Shown piece by piece: positions 55,100 to 62,699 of a DNA stretch of 64,000 nt (within the stretch, counting starts at the first letter, position 1; each line of letters starts with the position of its first letter). Origin of the DNA: Parcubacteria group bacterium Gr01-1014_13. GTDB taxonomy: Bacteria > Patescibacteria > ABY1 > Magasanikbacterales > GWA2-37-8. A program made the position numbers and the translations under genes. Where the stretch lies: positions 89,013 through 153,012 of the forward strand of contig VMGB01000002.1 of NCBI GenBank assembly GCA_007376295.1, read 5' to 3'. The notes under the pieces were generated by a model, which had not been told where the DNA came from, searched no databases, and saw only the letters and a list, made by a program, of their open reading frames with translations.

Positions 55100-55660
55100 A
55101 TGGCTTCAACTTCAGAAGTTAAAAAAGGAATAGTGATACGCGGACCCAACGACCTGTTTGTAGTAGTTGAATTTCAACACGTAAACCCGGGTAAGGGTGC
55201 CGCTTTTGTGCGTACCCGCATGAAGAGTCTAAGTACCGGCAAAGTGGTAGAAGTAACCTACAAAACCAGCGAAAGCGTGGATATTGTGCAGGTAGACTTC
55301 CGAACCATGCAGTTTTTATATAAGGACGGCGACAATCTGGCCTTCATGAATATGGAAAATTATGAACAGATAGAGATGAATAGTGATTTAGTAGGCGACG
55401 AAGCCAAGTATCTAAAAGAAGGACTCGATGTGGTTGTAGGGCTATATGAAGGCCGACCGGTAAATGTGCAGATACCAAAGAAAATAAAGTATAAGGTAGT
55501 GGATGCCCCGCCAGCTGTTCGTGGAGATAGTGCTACCGGTAATGTTACCAAAGAAATAACTTTGGATAACGGGCTCAGAGTACAGGCACCAATATTTATA
55601 AAAGAAGGCGAAGAGGTTCTGATTAACACTGAAACTGGCGAATATTCGGCCAGAGCATAA
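55100..55660 (+). CDS. efp: Elongation factor P
   Basis: 186 residues, three domains. The modification loop reads P-G-K-G-A-A-F near 32-38, so the target Lys is retained as in E. coli-type EF-P, consistent with the adjacent ligase. Ends typically with E-Y-S-A-R-A. EF-P relieves ribosome stalling at Pro runs. Confidence 0.97.
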   Translation: MASTSEVKKGIVIRGPNDLFVVVEFQHVNPGKGAAFVRTRMKSLSTGKVVEVTYKTSESVDIVQVDFRTMQFLYKDGDNLAFMNMENYEQIEMNSDLVGDEAKYLKEGLDVVVGLYEGRPVNVQIPKKIKYKVVDAPPAVRGDSATGNVTKEITLDNGLRVQAPIFIKEGEEVLINTETGEYSARA

Positions 55661-55667
55661 AAGTATA

Positions 55668-55701
55668 AAACAGGGCGAGAATAATCTGCCCTGTTTTTTA
55701 T
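55668..55701 (+). terminator. Terminator of epmA-efp
   Basis: Stem AAACAGGGC/GCCCTGTTT with an 11-base loop and a T-run. Confidence 0.8.
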
Positions 55702-55708
55702 TCGTATC

Positions 55709-55737
55709 TTGTCTAAAGGGATAAACGACAGTATAAT
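55709..55737 (+). promoter_or_regulatory. Promoter of the PAP2/LssY gene
   Basis: -35 TTGTCT (55709-55714), a 17-base spacer and perfect -10 TATAAT (55732-55737). The ATG at 55746 is only nine bases beyond the -10, so the mRNA is likely leaderless. Confidence 0.65.
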
Positions 55738-55745
55738 TTGATTGT

Positions 55746-57377
55746 ATGGGTTACTTAAATTTATTATTATCAAGCAGGTTTGGAGTTGTGTTTTTTTGGT
55801 TAGCCGTATTTTTAGTTGTTTTTAATATTTTAAAATGGTTATTCATAAAAAAGGGAAAAGCACTTATCAAGTTTTTGTTTTCTCTCATTGTATCTATCGG
55901 TGAAGGCGTAAAAAATAATCGTTATATTCAAAATTTTTTTGGCCGTCATCCGGTACTGGCAGAATTTTTGAAACAAAGATTCGATTGGACAAAATTTAAT
56001 GGATTAACACTTACAGTTTTGGTGTTCTTGCTAGGTTATGCAGGGATGGCATTTATAGTGACAGCCGTCGCTGTTTTTGTGACCGGGAATGCGTTAAGTG
56101 TAGATTTAAGTTTAGGGAATTTATTGCATGCTTTTCGTAATCCATTGTTGGTAAAAATTCTTTTGTGGGTTACTCTGTTGGGAAATTTTTATGTGGTGGC
56201 GCCAACGATCTTAGTAATTTTAGTTTTATTTTGGTTGTGGAATAAAAAAATTTATATTGTCCCGTTTTTGATTAGTGTGGGCGGCAGTTTTTTTGTCGGC
56301 ACTGTAGCCAAGTATATTTGGCACAGACCCAGGCCGATGGAAGTGGCAGTGTACATAGAAAAGTCCGCGTCATTTCCGAGTTTGCATGCGGTTTTGGCCG
56401 TATCTTTGTATGGTTTTTTAGCTTATTTTTTTTGGAAATACTTCAAAAAATGGAAAAATAAAATAAATGCGTTATTTTTTGGTTTTTTGATAATTATTTT
56501 TATTGGTTTTAGTCGTTTATATCTGGGAGTACACTATTTAACGGATGTTTGGGCCGGCTACATGATTGGGCTTTTTTGGCTGGTAGCGGCCATTGGTTTG
56601 ATAGAGTCAAAAAATATTACATTGTTTTCTTCAGATACATACACCGACGTCAAGTCAAGGCGTTTAAAAATTATTACAGCTATCTTACTAGGTCTGTTAT
56701 TAGCTATTTATGTTGGTAAAGGTTTGAGATACAAGCCATTGTTTAATTTTGGCGGTGAGGAGGAAAGTTTTCAGCAGGTGCAGGAATCCAGAGCAGGGGA
56801 AATATTTGCTGATTATAAATTACCTAAGTTTACCGAAACCCTTTTGGGAAACCCTCAAGAGCCTATAAGTTTCGTGGTAGTTGCTGAAAATGATGATCAT
56901 CTTATAAAATCGTTTCAGCGCGCCAATTGGTTTTTGGCTGAGAATGCTAATTTTCACTTCTTAGCGACAGCCTTTAAATCCATAGTTTTGAACAAGCCTT
57001 ATCCTACAGCCCCCATGACGCCGTATTTTTGGCAGACATACACCAATGACTTTGGATTTCAACAACCAACCGAAGCAAATAGTGTTCGTTATCGGCATCA
57101 TGCCAGATTTTGGCGAACAAATTTTAAAACCCCCGAAGGGAAAAGTATTTATGTGGGCATTACCAGTCTCGATACCGGAGTAAAGTGGTGGGGGATAACC
57201 CATAAAATAGATCCGGATATTGATAGCGAGCGGGACTATCTTTTTGATACTTTAAGCAAAGCTAAGGTGGCCAGCTTTTATGAAAAAAGACAGTTTGTAG
57301 ATCCAGTGTTGGGTAAGAATTTTACCGGCGATCAATTTTTTACGGATGGAAAAGTTTATATAATATATTTAGAATAA
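55746..57377 (+). CDS. Membrane PAP2 phosphatase with LssY-type C-terminus
   Basis: 543 residues. An N-terminal transmembrane part of about seven helices contains the three PAP2 sites: K-Y-I-W-H-R-P-R-P near 190, P-S-L-H-A near 211 and S-R-L-Y-L-G-V-H-Y-L-T-D near 257. A helix then leads to a C-terminal domain (from about 370) resembling LssY_C, with W-F-L-A-E-N and R-H-H-A-R-F-W. PAP2 enzymes act on lipid phosphates (undecaprenyl diphosphate or phosphatidate); LssY fusions are linked to envelope maintenance or export. Confidence 0.85.
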   Translation: MGYLNLLLSSRFGVVFFWLAVFLVVFNILKWLFIKKGKALIKFLFSLIVSIGEGVKNNRYIQNFFGRHPVLAEFLKQRFDWTKFNGLTLTVLVFLLGYAGMAFIVTAVAVFVTGNALSVDLSLGNLLHAFRNPLLVKILLWVTLLGNFYVVAPTILVILVLFWLWNKKIYIVPFLISVGGSFFVGTVAKYIWHRPRPMEVAVYIEKSASFPSLHAVLAVSLYGFLAYFFWKYFKKWKNKINALFFGFLIIIFIGFSRLYLGVHYLTDVWAGYMIGLFWLVAAIGLIESKNITLFSSDTYTDVKSRRLKIITAILLGLLLAIYVGKGLRYKPLFNFGGEEESFQQVQESRAGEIFADYKLPKFTETLLGNPQEPISFVVVAENDDHLIKSFQRANWFLAENANFHFLATAFKSIVLNKPYPTAPMTPYFWQTYTNDFGFQQPTEANSVRYRHHARFWRTNFKTPEGKSIYVGITSLDTGVKWWGITHKIDPDIDSERDYLFDTLSKAKVASFYEKRQFVDPVLGKNFTGDQFFTDGKVYIIYLE

Positions 57378-57383
57378 GAATTA

Positions 57384-57420
57384 AAAAATACCCTTCGATG
57401 TTGAATCGAGGGGTATTTTT
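57384..57420. terminator. Bidirectional terminator between PAP2 and cupredoxin genes
   Basis: AAAAATACCC/GGGTATTTTT stem extended through TCGAT/ATCGA with a five-base loop; T-runs on both strands. Confidence 0.8.
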
Positions 57421-57435
57421 GTTTATTATTTATTT

Positions 57436-58170
57436 TTATTCCACTACTATTGTTCCCGTCATTCCCATATGGCCTACACCACAAGGCATACCACAGATAA
57501 ATTTAAATGTACCAACTTTATCCGCGACAAATTCAATAGTTTTTGTTTCCTTAGGTTTAATTTCAGCGGTAATTCCAAAATCAGGAATAGAGATGCTGTG
57601 CTTTACATCCGAACTTGTTAGTTTTAATACAACCGTATCTCCCTTTTTAACTTTAATGACTGAAGGAGAAAAAGACCACTGTTTGGCAGTAATAATAAAT
57701 TCTGTGCGCAGGCCAGCGGCTTTTACAGACTCTTCTTTAGTAAAATCCGCGTGGTTCGTAATGTTAAATTCTTGCATTATCACTTGTCGGTTTTTTATTA
57801 CCGGGCCATCCACATCAGGTTCAAAGGTGCCTTTTTGTCCGCGATCATAGCGTAATACGGCAATCAGTGTTGGTGAAACCTTTGTTCTATCTATAGTAAT
57901 CTTTATTTTTGAAGCAGCGCCAACCGATAGTGAAGTGTAGCCAATTACTGGCCCTAGTTGTCCGTTCTCTTTTTGATGGATCGCTATCCAGCTTTCCTGA
58001 TCAGTAGAAGCGGTTTTAATAGTCAATTGATTGTTGTCGCCCAATGATTGATTGGAAACAGAAATTGACGGAGTTCCCATAGCCGACGGGCTTGGTTTGC
58101 TACAGCCAGCCCCCAAAAGTACGATAGCGCCCAGGGCTATGGCCGGAAAAAAGGTGGTTTTTTTACGCAT
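57436..58170 (-). CDS. Lipoprotein with CuA-type cupredoxin domain
   Basis: 244 residues. The signal peptide ends in a lipobox L-L-G-A-G-C (Cys 23). A middle region (about 60-135, Y-T-S-L-S-V-G and F-E-P-D-V-D-G-P-V) resembles DUF7282-type modules. The C-terminal domain (from about 145) is a cupredoxin with His in V-K-H-S-I-S near 190 and the CuA ligand set C-G-M-P-C-G-V-G-H-M-G-M near 228-239. CuA centres carry electrons in cytochrome oxidase and N2O reductase; neither is seen here, so this may store, transfer or detoxify copper. An alternative is a stand-alone electron carrier. Confidence 0.85.
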   Translation of the reverse strand: MRKKTTFFPAIALGAIVLLGAGCSKPSPSAMGTPSISVSNQSLGDNNQLTIKTASTDQESWIAIHQKENGQLGPVIGYTSLSVGAASKIKITIDRTKVSPTLIAVLRYDRGQKGTFEPDVDGPVIKNRQVIMQEFNITNHADFTKEESVKAAGLRTEFIITAKQWSFSPSVIKVKKGDTVVLKLTSSDVKHSISIPDFGITAEIKPKETKTIEFVADKVGTFKFICGMPCGVGHMGMTGTIVVE

Positions 58171-58207
58171 ATTTCTTTACTTAGTGAATAAAACGTATTG
58201 TATGGCT

Positions 58208-58236
58208 ACTATACTGCTTATTGACTTTTTTGTAAA
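58208..58236 (-). promoter_or_regulatory. Promoter of the cupredoxin gene
   Basis: Minus strand: -35 TTTACA (58236-58231), a 17-base spacer and -10 TATAGT (58213-58208). Overlaps the tRNA-Gly promoter. Confidence 0.5.
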
Positions 58237-58248
58237 ATCGGGTAAAAT
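58221..58248 (+). promoter_or_regulatory. Promoter of tRNA-Gly(TCC)
   Basis: -35 TTGACT (58221-58226), a 16-base spacer and -10 TAAAAT (58243-58248), ending about ten bases before the tRNA. Confidence 0.65.
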
Positions 58249-58258
58249 TAACAAAAAT

Positions 58259-58330
58259 GCAGGTGTCATATAACGGCTATTATCCGAGTTTTCCAAACTC
58301 GTGACACGGGTTCGACTCCCGTCACCTGCT
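58259..58330 (+). tRNA. tRNA-Gly (anticodon TCC)
   Basis: Acceptor GCAGGTG/CACCTGC, anticodon stem CGAGT/ACTCG with loop TTTCCAA (anticodon TCC), T-stem ACGGG/CCCGT, discriminator T. CCA not encoded. The D-arm (ATATAACGGCTATTAT) is close to that of the other tRNA-Gly at 59519. Confidence 0.94.
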
Positions 58331-58373
58331 CAAGCCGCCAAGCGGTAGTTATTTCACAAACAACAAGGAAATT

Positions 58374-58709
58374 ATGACAGATCTCTCAAAAGATACTTGC
58401 GAAGCATGTAACAAGCTGACTCCTAAGCTAAGCTGGACCCAAGCTAAGGAATTTTTGGGCCAACTACAAGGATGGAAGCTGGACGAAAAAAACCACCTAC
58501 AAAAGCGATGGAAGTTCAAAGATTTTGCGACCGCTAAGAAATTGGTGGATGCAATTTCAGAGATAGCAGAAGACCCACAAGTAAAGCATCATCCAAATAT
58601 TAACTTTGGTTGGGGATTTGTTGAAGTTACTGTTTGGACTCATGCCATTGACGGGTTAAGCAAGAATGATTTTATCCTAGCGGCAAAAATTGATACTTTG
58701 GTCATTTAA
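58374..58709 (+). CDS. Pterin-4a-carbinolamine dehydratase
   Basis: 111 residues. The family signature H-H-P-N-I-N-F-G-W-G-F-V-E-V-T-V-W-T-H near 75-93 is complete, with the Asp in A-I-D-G a few residues later. It dehydrates 4a-hydroxy-tetrahydropterin. No aromatic amino acid hydroxylase is seen, so a role with molybdopterin or folate-related pterins is possible. Weak AAGGA seven bases before the ATG. Confidence 0.93.
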   Translation: MTDLSKDTCEACNKLTPKLSWTQAKEFLGQLQGWKLDEKNHLQKRWKFKDFATAKKLVDAISEIAEDPQVKHHPNINFGWGFVEVTVWTHAIDGLSKNDFILAAKIDTLVI

Positions 58710-58732
58710 CCACTCCATACGGGGTGGTTTGT
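58708..58732 (+). terminator. Terminator of the pterin dehydratase gene
   Basis: AACCACTCC/GGGGTGGTT stem with an ATAC loop, followed by TTGTTAATT. Confidence 0.7.
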
Positions 58733-58755
58733 TAATTAAATTAGAAAACTTTAAA

Positions 58756-58784
58756 TTGACAAGCAGACGGCATATTGCTATAAT
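58756..58784 (+). promoter_or_regulatory. Consensus promoter of the HTH gene
   Basis: Perfect -35 TTGACA (58756-58761), a 17-base spacer and perfect -10 TATAAT (58779-58784). Leader about 42 bases with no Shine-Dalgarno. Confidence 0.85.
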
Positions 58785-58833
58785 AGAACCGTTGATAAAT
58801 TATATATAAGTTTATATCATTGGTTCTCAATTT

Positions 58834-59505
58834 ATGCGCCCAGATATAAAAACAGCCATAAAATTAAGGAAAGCAGGCAAAAGTTATAACGAAATAAGCA
58901 GAGTGTTAAAAATTTCCAAGAGCACCCTTAGCCTTTGGTTCAGAGATTATAAATGGTCTGATAAGGTAAAAATATCTTTACAGAAATTAGCTCGTGAGGG
59001 GGCAAGATTAAGAATGAAAAAGATGGGTTTAAAAAATAAAAAAGAAAGGATGCGCATGTATAGTCAAATGCGAAAAGAAGCATCACGTTCATATAAAATA
59101 TTTCGTAAATACCCTTTATTTTTAGAGGGCCTAATGATTTATTGGGGGGAAGGAGATAATAAGTTGGAAAATGGTCAAATAAGAGTAGCTAACTCCAATC
59201 CTTTGCTGATTAAGAATTTTCATTTATTCCTTAAACGCTATTTGTCTTATTTGGAACCAAAAATAAAGATGTATTTAGTTTTGTATCCCGACTTGAGCGA
59301 TTATGAATGTAAAAATTATTGGTCAAAAATTGTTGGATTACCGCTTGACAGATTTTTTAAAAGCCAGTATATTAAAGGACGCTCAACTAAAAGAACTTTG
59401 CCATTTGGTATAGGGACTATAATTATCACCAGCAGAAGGCATAAGGAAATTATCATGCGTTGGTTAGAATTAAGAAAAAAAGAAATACAGTTAGCGCGGG
59501 TCTAG
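58834..59505 (+). CDS. HTH protein with LAGLIDADG-like region, next to a tRNA
   Basis: 223 residues. The N-terminal 30 residues are a helix-turn-helix (A-G-K-S-Y-N-E-I-S-R-V-L-K-I-S-K-S-T-L-S-L-W). A basic linker leads to a region near 95-130 (L-F-L-E-G-L-M-I-Y-W-G-E-G-D-N, then N-S-N-P-L-L-I-K-N-F) with the look of LAGLIDADG-type nuclease modules, though the second acidic site is unclear. Residue pattern, and the position between two tRNA-Gly genes with a 10-base repeat at its 3' end, suggest a mobile or selfish gene. A transcription regulator is the alternative. Confidence 0.65.
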   Translation: MRPDIKTAIKLRKAGKSYNEISRVLKISKSTLSLWFRDYKWSDKVKISLQKLAREGARLRMKKMGLKNKKERMRMYSQMRKEASRSYKIFRKYPLFLEGLMIYWGEGDNKLENGQIRVANSNPLLIKNFHLFLKRYLSYLEPKIKMYLVLYPDLSDYECKNYWSKIVGLPLDRFFKSQYIKGRSTKRTLPFGIGTIIITSRRHKEIIMRWLELRKKEIQLARV

Positions 59506-59524
59506 TACAATGACTAGCGCGGGT
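59492..59524. repeat. Ten-base direct repeat across the HTH gene end and tRNA-Gly start
   Basis: TAGCGCGGGT occurs at 59492-59501 (last codons of the HTH gene) and 59515-59524 (the 5' end of tRNA-Gly(GCC)). It may be a trace of insertion beside the tRNA. Confidence 0.6.
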
Positions 59525-59590
59525 GTCATATAATGGTTATTATATGTGCTTGCCAAGCACAAAATGGCGGTTCGATTCCGCTCACCCGCT
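59519..59590 (+). tRNA. tRNA-Gly (anticodon GCC)
   Basis: Acceptor GCGGGTG/CACCCGC, anticodon stem TGTGC/GCACA with loop TTGCCAA (anticodon GCC), T-stem GGCGG/CCGCT (one G-T pair), discriminator T. CCA not encoded. Confidence 0.94.
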
Positions 59591-59615
59591 CACAGCACGA
59601 CTCATGATGCGTGCC

Positions 59616-59663
59616 AGCAAGATACACAGGTTGTATCATGATATATGTATCGTGCATCTTGCT
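59616..59663. repeat. Long hairpin in the spacer before initiator tRNA
   Basis: AGCAAGATACAC pairs with GTGCATCTTGCT (one mismatch) around a 24-base loop that has further GATAC/GTATC pairing. It may be a processing site or a mobile hairpin. Confidence 0.6.
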
Positions 59664-59668
59664 AAAAT

Positions 59669-59740
59669 AGCGGGGTAGAGCAATGGCAGCTCGCTGGGCT
59701 CATAACCCGGAGGTTCCCGGTTCAAGTCCGGGCCCCGCAA
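59669..59740 (+). tRNA. Initiator tRNA-fMet (anticodon CAT)
   Basis: Anticodon stem CTGGG/CCCGG with loop CTCATAA; three consecutive G-C pairs below the loop and an A11-T24 pair mark an initiator rather than elongator. The first base pair is a mismatch (A1 with A72; bacterial initiators usually have C1-A72), which serves formylation. T-stem CCCGG/CCGGG, discriminator A. Confidence 0.9.
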
Positions 59741-59745
59741 CAAAT

Positions 59746-59779
59746 AACAAAAAACCGCCTTTATTGGCGGTTTTTTGTT
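59746..59779. terminator. Bidirectional terminator after the tRNA run
   Basis: AACAAAAAACCGCC/GGCGGTTTTTTGTT with a six-base loop. Confidence 0.85.
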
Positions 59780-59795
59780 TAGGCTATTATGAAGG

Positions 59796-60848
59796 TTAGT
59801 CATTATATAATTCGTCTTTATAATACTGTTCGTACATTTCCCATAAAGACAAAAGCAGAGCCGTGATAATCGGCCCGATTATAAAACCGGAAATGCCAAA
59901 GAAAACCAACCCACCCAAGGTAGAGAACAAAATTAATAGGGGGTGCATTTGGGTGTCTTTGCCCACCAGAATAGGCCGGAGAAAATTATCTATCGTGGAA
60001 ATTACTAGCGCTCCTACGATAATTATCAGGACTCCTTGCCAAATATTTCCCAGAATAAGCATGGTAAGCGCGGCCGGTAACCAGATTACATAAGAACCAA
60101 AGCCCGGTACCACCGAAAACAGCATCATTATAATTCCCCAAATCAAAGCGCCTTCAATTCCGGTGATATAAAATAAAAGTCCGCCCAATAAACCTTGGAT
60201 GGCTCCCACAATGAGAGTGCCTTTTAAGACTGCGCGGGCAGTGGAGGTAAATTTCTTATATATAATTATTTCGTGTTTGTCACCTAAGGGAAAGATGTGC
60301 ATCAATTTTTTTAATAATTTTTCTCCGTCTCTAAGAAAGAAGAAAAGAGTGTAAATCATTATGACAAACATTACTAAGAAAGTGAGAGAGTTTTGGGTTA
60401 AGTTTTTGGCAGCCGTGAAGATAAAATCGGTAATGGTTTTGGCGACTTCGGTAAGTCTGGCTGTCACTTGCTGTTCATCAAGATTAAGTTTATCTGTAAC
60501 GGGGTTATTTTGTACCCAGTAAATTACGTTTTTAACAGTATTGACAATAGGGCCTTGGTTGTCGGAAAGGGAATCGTAAATTCTCAACGATTCATTTACT
60601 ACCAGACCGCTCAAAAGAATTACCGGAATAATTATAATGACCAAAACAATAACTATCGTGGCCAAAGAGCTTAGGTTGGGATATTTAAATTTTGAATTTA
60701 TTTTTTTAAAAACAGGATAAAAAATCCCGGCGATTATAGCTGCCCAGAAAATGGGATAAAAAAACGGTTTAATAATGTAAAAAAAGGCTATGGTAACCAG
60801 GATGAGGGCGGTGAAAAAAGTGATGTTTTTGAATCTAGAGAAATTCAT
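59796..60848 (-). CDS. AI-2E (PerM) family transporter-like protein
   Basis: 350 residues with about eight transmembrane helices in the AI-2E/PerM pattern: two pairs near the N-terminus, a long extramembrane stretch (about 85-145), then helices to the end. Conserved G-I-E-G-A-L-I-W-G and N-F-L-R-P-I-L-V-G near 220-295 are family landmarks. The family includes exporters of small molecules and Na+/H+ exchangers; substrate unclear. Confidence 0.9.
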   Translation of the reverse strand: MNFSRFKNITFFTALILVTIAFFYIIKPFFYPIFWAAIIAGIFYPVFKKINSKFKYPNLSSLATIVIVLVIIIIPVILLSGLVVNESLRIYDSLSDNQGPIVNTVKNVIYWVQNNPVTDKLNLDEQQVTARLTEVAKTITDFIFTAAKNLTQNSLTFLVMFVIMIYTLFFFLRDGEKLLKKLMHIFPLGDKHEIIIYKKFTSTARAVLKGTLIVGAIQGLLGGLLFYITGIEGALIWGIIMMLFSVVPGFGSYVIWLPAALTMLILGNIWQGVLIIIVGALVISTIDNFLRPILVGKDTQMHPLLILFSTLGGLVFFGISGFIIGPIITALLLSLWEMYEQYYKDELYND

Positions 60849-60877
60849 ATCCTATGAATCTTAAATATTATGAATAT

Positions 60878-60906
60878 ATTTTATCACGGTTTAGCGCTTT
60901 TTACAA
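60878..60906 (-). promoter_or_regulatory. Promoter of the AI-2E-type gene
   Basis: Minus strand: -35 TTGTAA (60906-60901), a 17-base spacer and -10 TAAAAT (60883-60878). Confidence 0.55.
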
Positions 60907-60907
60907 C

Positions 60908-62317
60908 CTAGCCGCGTTTTAAAACTTCCATAATTGTTTGTTTTGAAATTACCTTCAAGCCAATTATCAGCAGTCCATAAATACCCACGCCGATTAGAAT
61001 AGACATAACAATGTTCATTGGTTGAAGTTTGTAAATTATCAATCCCATTATTGTGCTGGCTAATATAATTTTACCAAAAGTTTTGAAGCTAGGGATAAAT
61101 TTGGCGTAATGGTTGGCCAAAATCATCAGTCCTAAACCGGCATATAATTCGGCAAAAATTGCGGCCATGGCTGCTCCATATATACCGTATCTGGGTATAA
61201 GGATGAAATAAGCGATGGTGGTAAGTACCGCGTCGGAGAAATAGATCCACATGGCCTGACGTTGGCGATCTATGGCCAGAGCCATATAGCCAAAGATATT
61301 GCCAAACGCAATTCCTAAAATGGCAATAGATAAAAATTGTAGAATTCTGCCGGAGTCAACGAATTCTTTACCGGCAACGAGTGTCATTATCGGGTTGGCC
61401 AAGACAATTATGCCGGCCACCATTGGTACCAAAAATAGAGTCACCAAATCCAGACTCATCTGGTATTTCTTTTTAAATTCATCGGTTAAATTTCTAGACC
61501 AGGCAAATGTTACCAGCGGCATCATAATACCCATAATCATCCAGGCGCTCTGGGTAATTACATCTAAGATGCGATAGGCTGCGCCATAGAGAGCTACATC
61601 AGTTTGTGATGTATATAGCGGTAAAATTACCCGGTCTCCTTGCAGATAAAAGGCGTTAAAGATTACCGTAGTGGCTGTAGGCCAAATTTTTTGGAAAATA
61701 TTTTTGACTATTGTTTTGTCCAGAGAAAATTTTACACCCGGAGTTTTTTGCCAGAGATAAAAAGTATAAATCACAGATGCTAAAGTGATAACGGCCATGG
61801 CTGGCAAAAAGCCATAATTTTTAACAGAGATAAGAAGTAATCCAGCAACTAAAATAACACGTCCTAGAATTTCACCGGTCATTTGTACGGCCATTTTGAG
61901 AGCAGATTGGCAGTAGCCGATAAAAATTTGGTTTACCGAGATAGCGAAAAACGATAAGGCCATTATAGCCACAGCTAGTTTGATAGGCGCAGGATAAGGG
62001 AATAGCAAAATAATTAGTGGCGATAGACCTTGAAAAATCAAAGCAGTTATAAATCGCAAAGTAAATAGATTGTTGAGCAGTTTGGGTTTATCAAATTCTG
62101 GTTCAGAGAGCATTTTGGCGGTAATAGCTGTAAAACCAAAATCGGAAAATATTCCTACAAATTGTAAAAAGCCAGTGGCTGTAACATACCAGCCGAATTG
62201 TTCTACACCCAAAGTGCGGGTCATAATACCCACTGCCACTAGCCCTAATAAGGTGCTGACGGCTTTGCCGACAATCTGTATCGTGGTGTTTTTGGCGATT
62301 GCCTGGGTTAGCGACAT
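60908..62317 (-). CDS. Wzx-type polysaccharide flippase (MATE/MVF superfamily)
   Basis: 469 residues with about 14 hydrophobic segments. N-terminal T-R-T-L-G-V-E-Q-F-G and F-G-F-T-A-I-T-A motifs are those of polysaccharide-export (Wzx/RfbX) proteins, which flip lipid-linked sugar units across the membrane. It starts one base after the stop of the small gene at 62319. No glycosyltransferases are in the window. Confidence 0.9.
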   Translation of the reverse strand: MSLTQAIAKNTTIQIVGKAVSTLLGLVAVGIMTRTLGVEQFGWYVTATGFLQFVGIFSDFGFTAITAKMLSEPEFDKPKLLNNLFTLRFITALIFQGLSPLIILLFPYPAPIKLAVAIMALSFFAISVNQIFIGYCQSALKMAVQMTGEILGRVILVAGLLLISVKNYGFLPAMAVITLASVIYTFYLWQKTPGVKFSLDKTIVKNIFQKIWPTATTVIFNAFYLQGDRVILPLYTSQTDVALYGAAYRILDVITQSAWMIMGIMMPLVTFAWSRNLTDEFKKKYQMSLDLVTLFLVPMVAGIIVLANPIMTLVAGKEFVDSGRILQFLSIAILGIAFGNIFGYMALAIDRQRQAMWIYFSDAVLTTIAYFILIPRYGIYGAAMAAIFAELYAGLGLMILANHYAKFIPSFKTFGKIILASTIMGLIIYKLQPMNIVMSILIGVGIYGLLIIGLKVISKQTIMEVLKRG

Positions 62318-62318
62318 A

Positions 62319-62606
62319 TTACTTAGTTAATGACTCTTGAAAAATTTTCATAAATAAATCACGGTCGGTTTTGGTGATGCGGCCTTCATTTTTTAATTTA
62401 GTCAGTGCCTCATATATATTTTGCAGAGAAATTTTGTCATCACCGTCGCGTTTGGCCAATACGGCTTCAGCCACCGCGTCTTTGTTAGTTTCGCTGATGC
62501 TTGTGGAATTAGTATTCCACATCAGGCGTTTTATTTCTTCGGTCGTGACTTGGCGTTTGTCCCGGGAGTATTTTATGGACGGTCCAAACAAGGAAAATAA
62601 AGACAT
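62319..62606 (-). CDS. Small protein of unknown function upstream of the flippase
   Basis: 95 residues, soluble, mainly charged helices (V-A-E-A-V-L-A-K-R-D near 46, I-Y-E-A-L-T-K-L near 64). The I-Y-E-A-L-T-K-L-K-N-E-G-R-I-T-K region could be an EF-hand-like or winged-helix fold but I cannot assign it. Co-transcribed with the flippase. Confidence 0.65.
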   Translation of the reverse strand: MSLFSLFGPSIKYSRDKRQVTTEEIKRLMWNTNSTSISETNKDAVAEAVLAKRDGDDKISLQNIYEALTKLKNEGRITKTDRDLFMKIFQESLTK

Positions 62607-62630
62607 ATTTTAGATTAAAATTATAGTATA

Positions 62631-62659
62631 AGTATATCTTTTTGCGGTTCATATGTAAA
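62631..62659 (-). promoter_or_regulatory. Promoter of the 62319-flippase operon
   Basis: Minus strand: -35 TTTACA (62659-62654), a 17-base spacer, -10 TATACT (62636-62631). Overlaps the divergent promoter for the SD-led gene. Confidence 0.55.
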
Positions 62660-62670
62660 CTCGGTATAAT
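62642..62670 (+). promoter_or_regulatory. Promoter of the SD-led gene at 62700
   Basis: -35 TTGCGG (62642-62647), a 17-base spacer, perfect -10 TATAAT (62665-62670). The leader is about 23 bases and contains GGAGG at 62689-62693. Confidence 0.6.
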
Positions 62671-62699
62671 ACAAAGCATAAACCATCGGGAGGTGGAAA

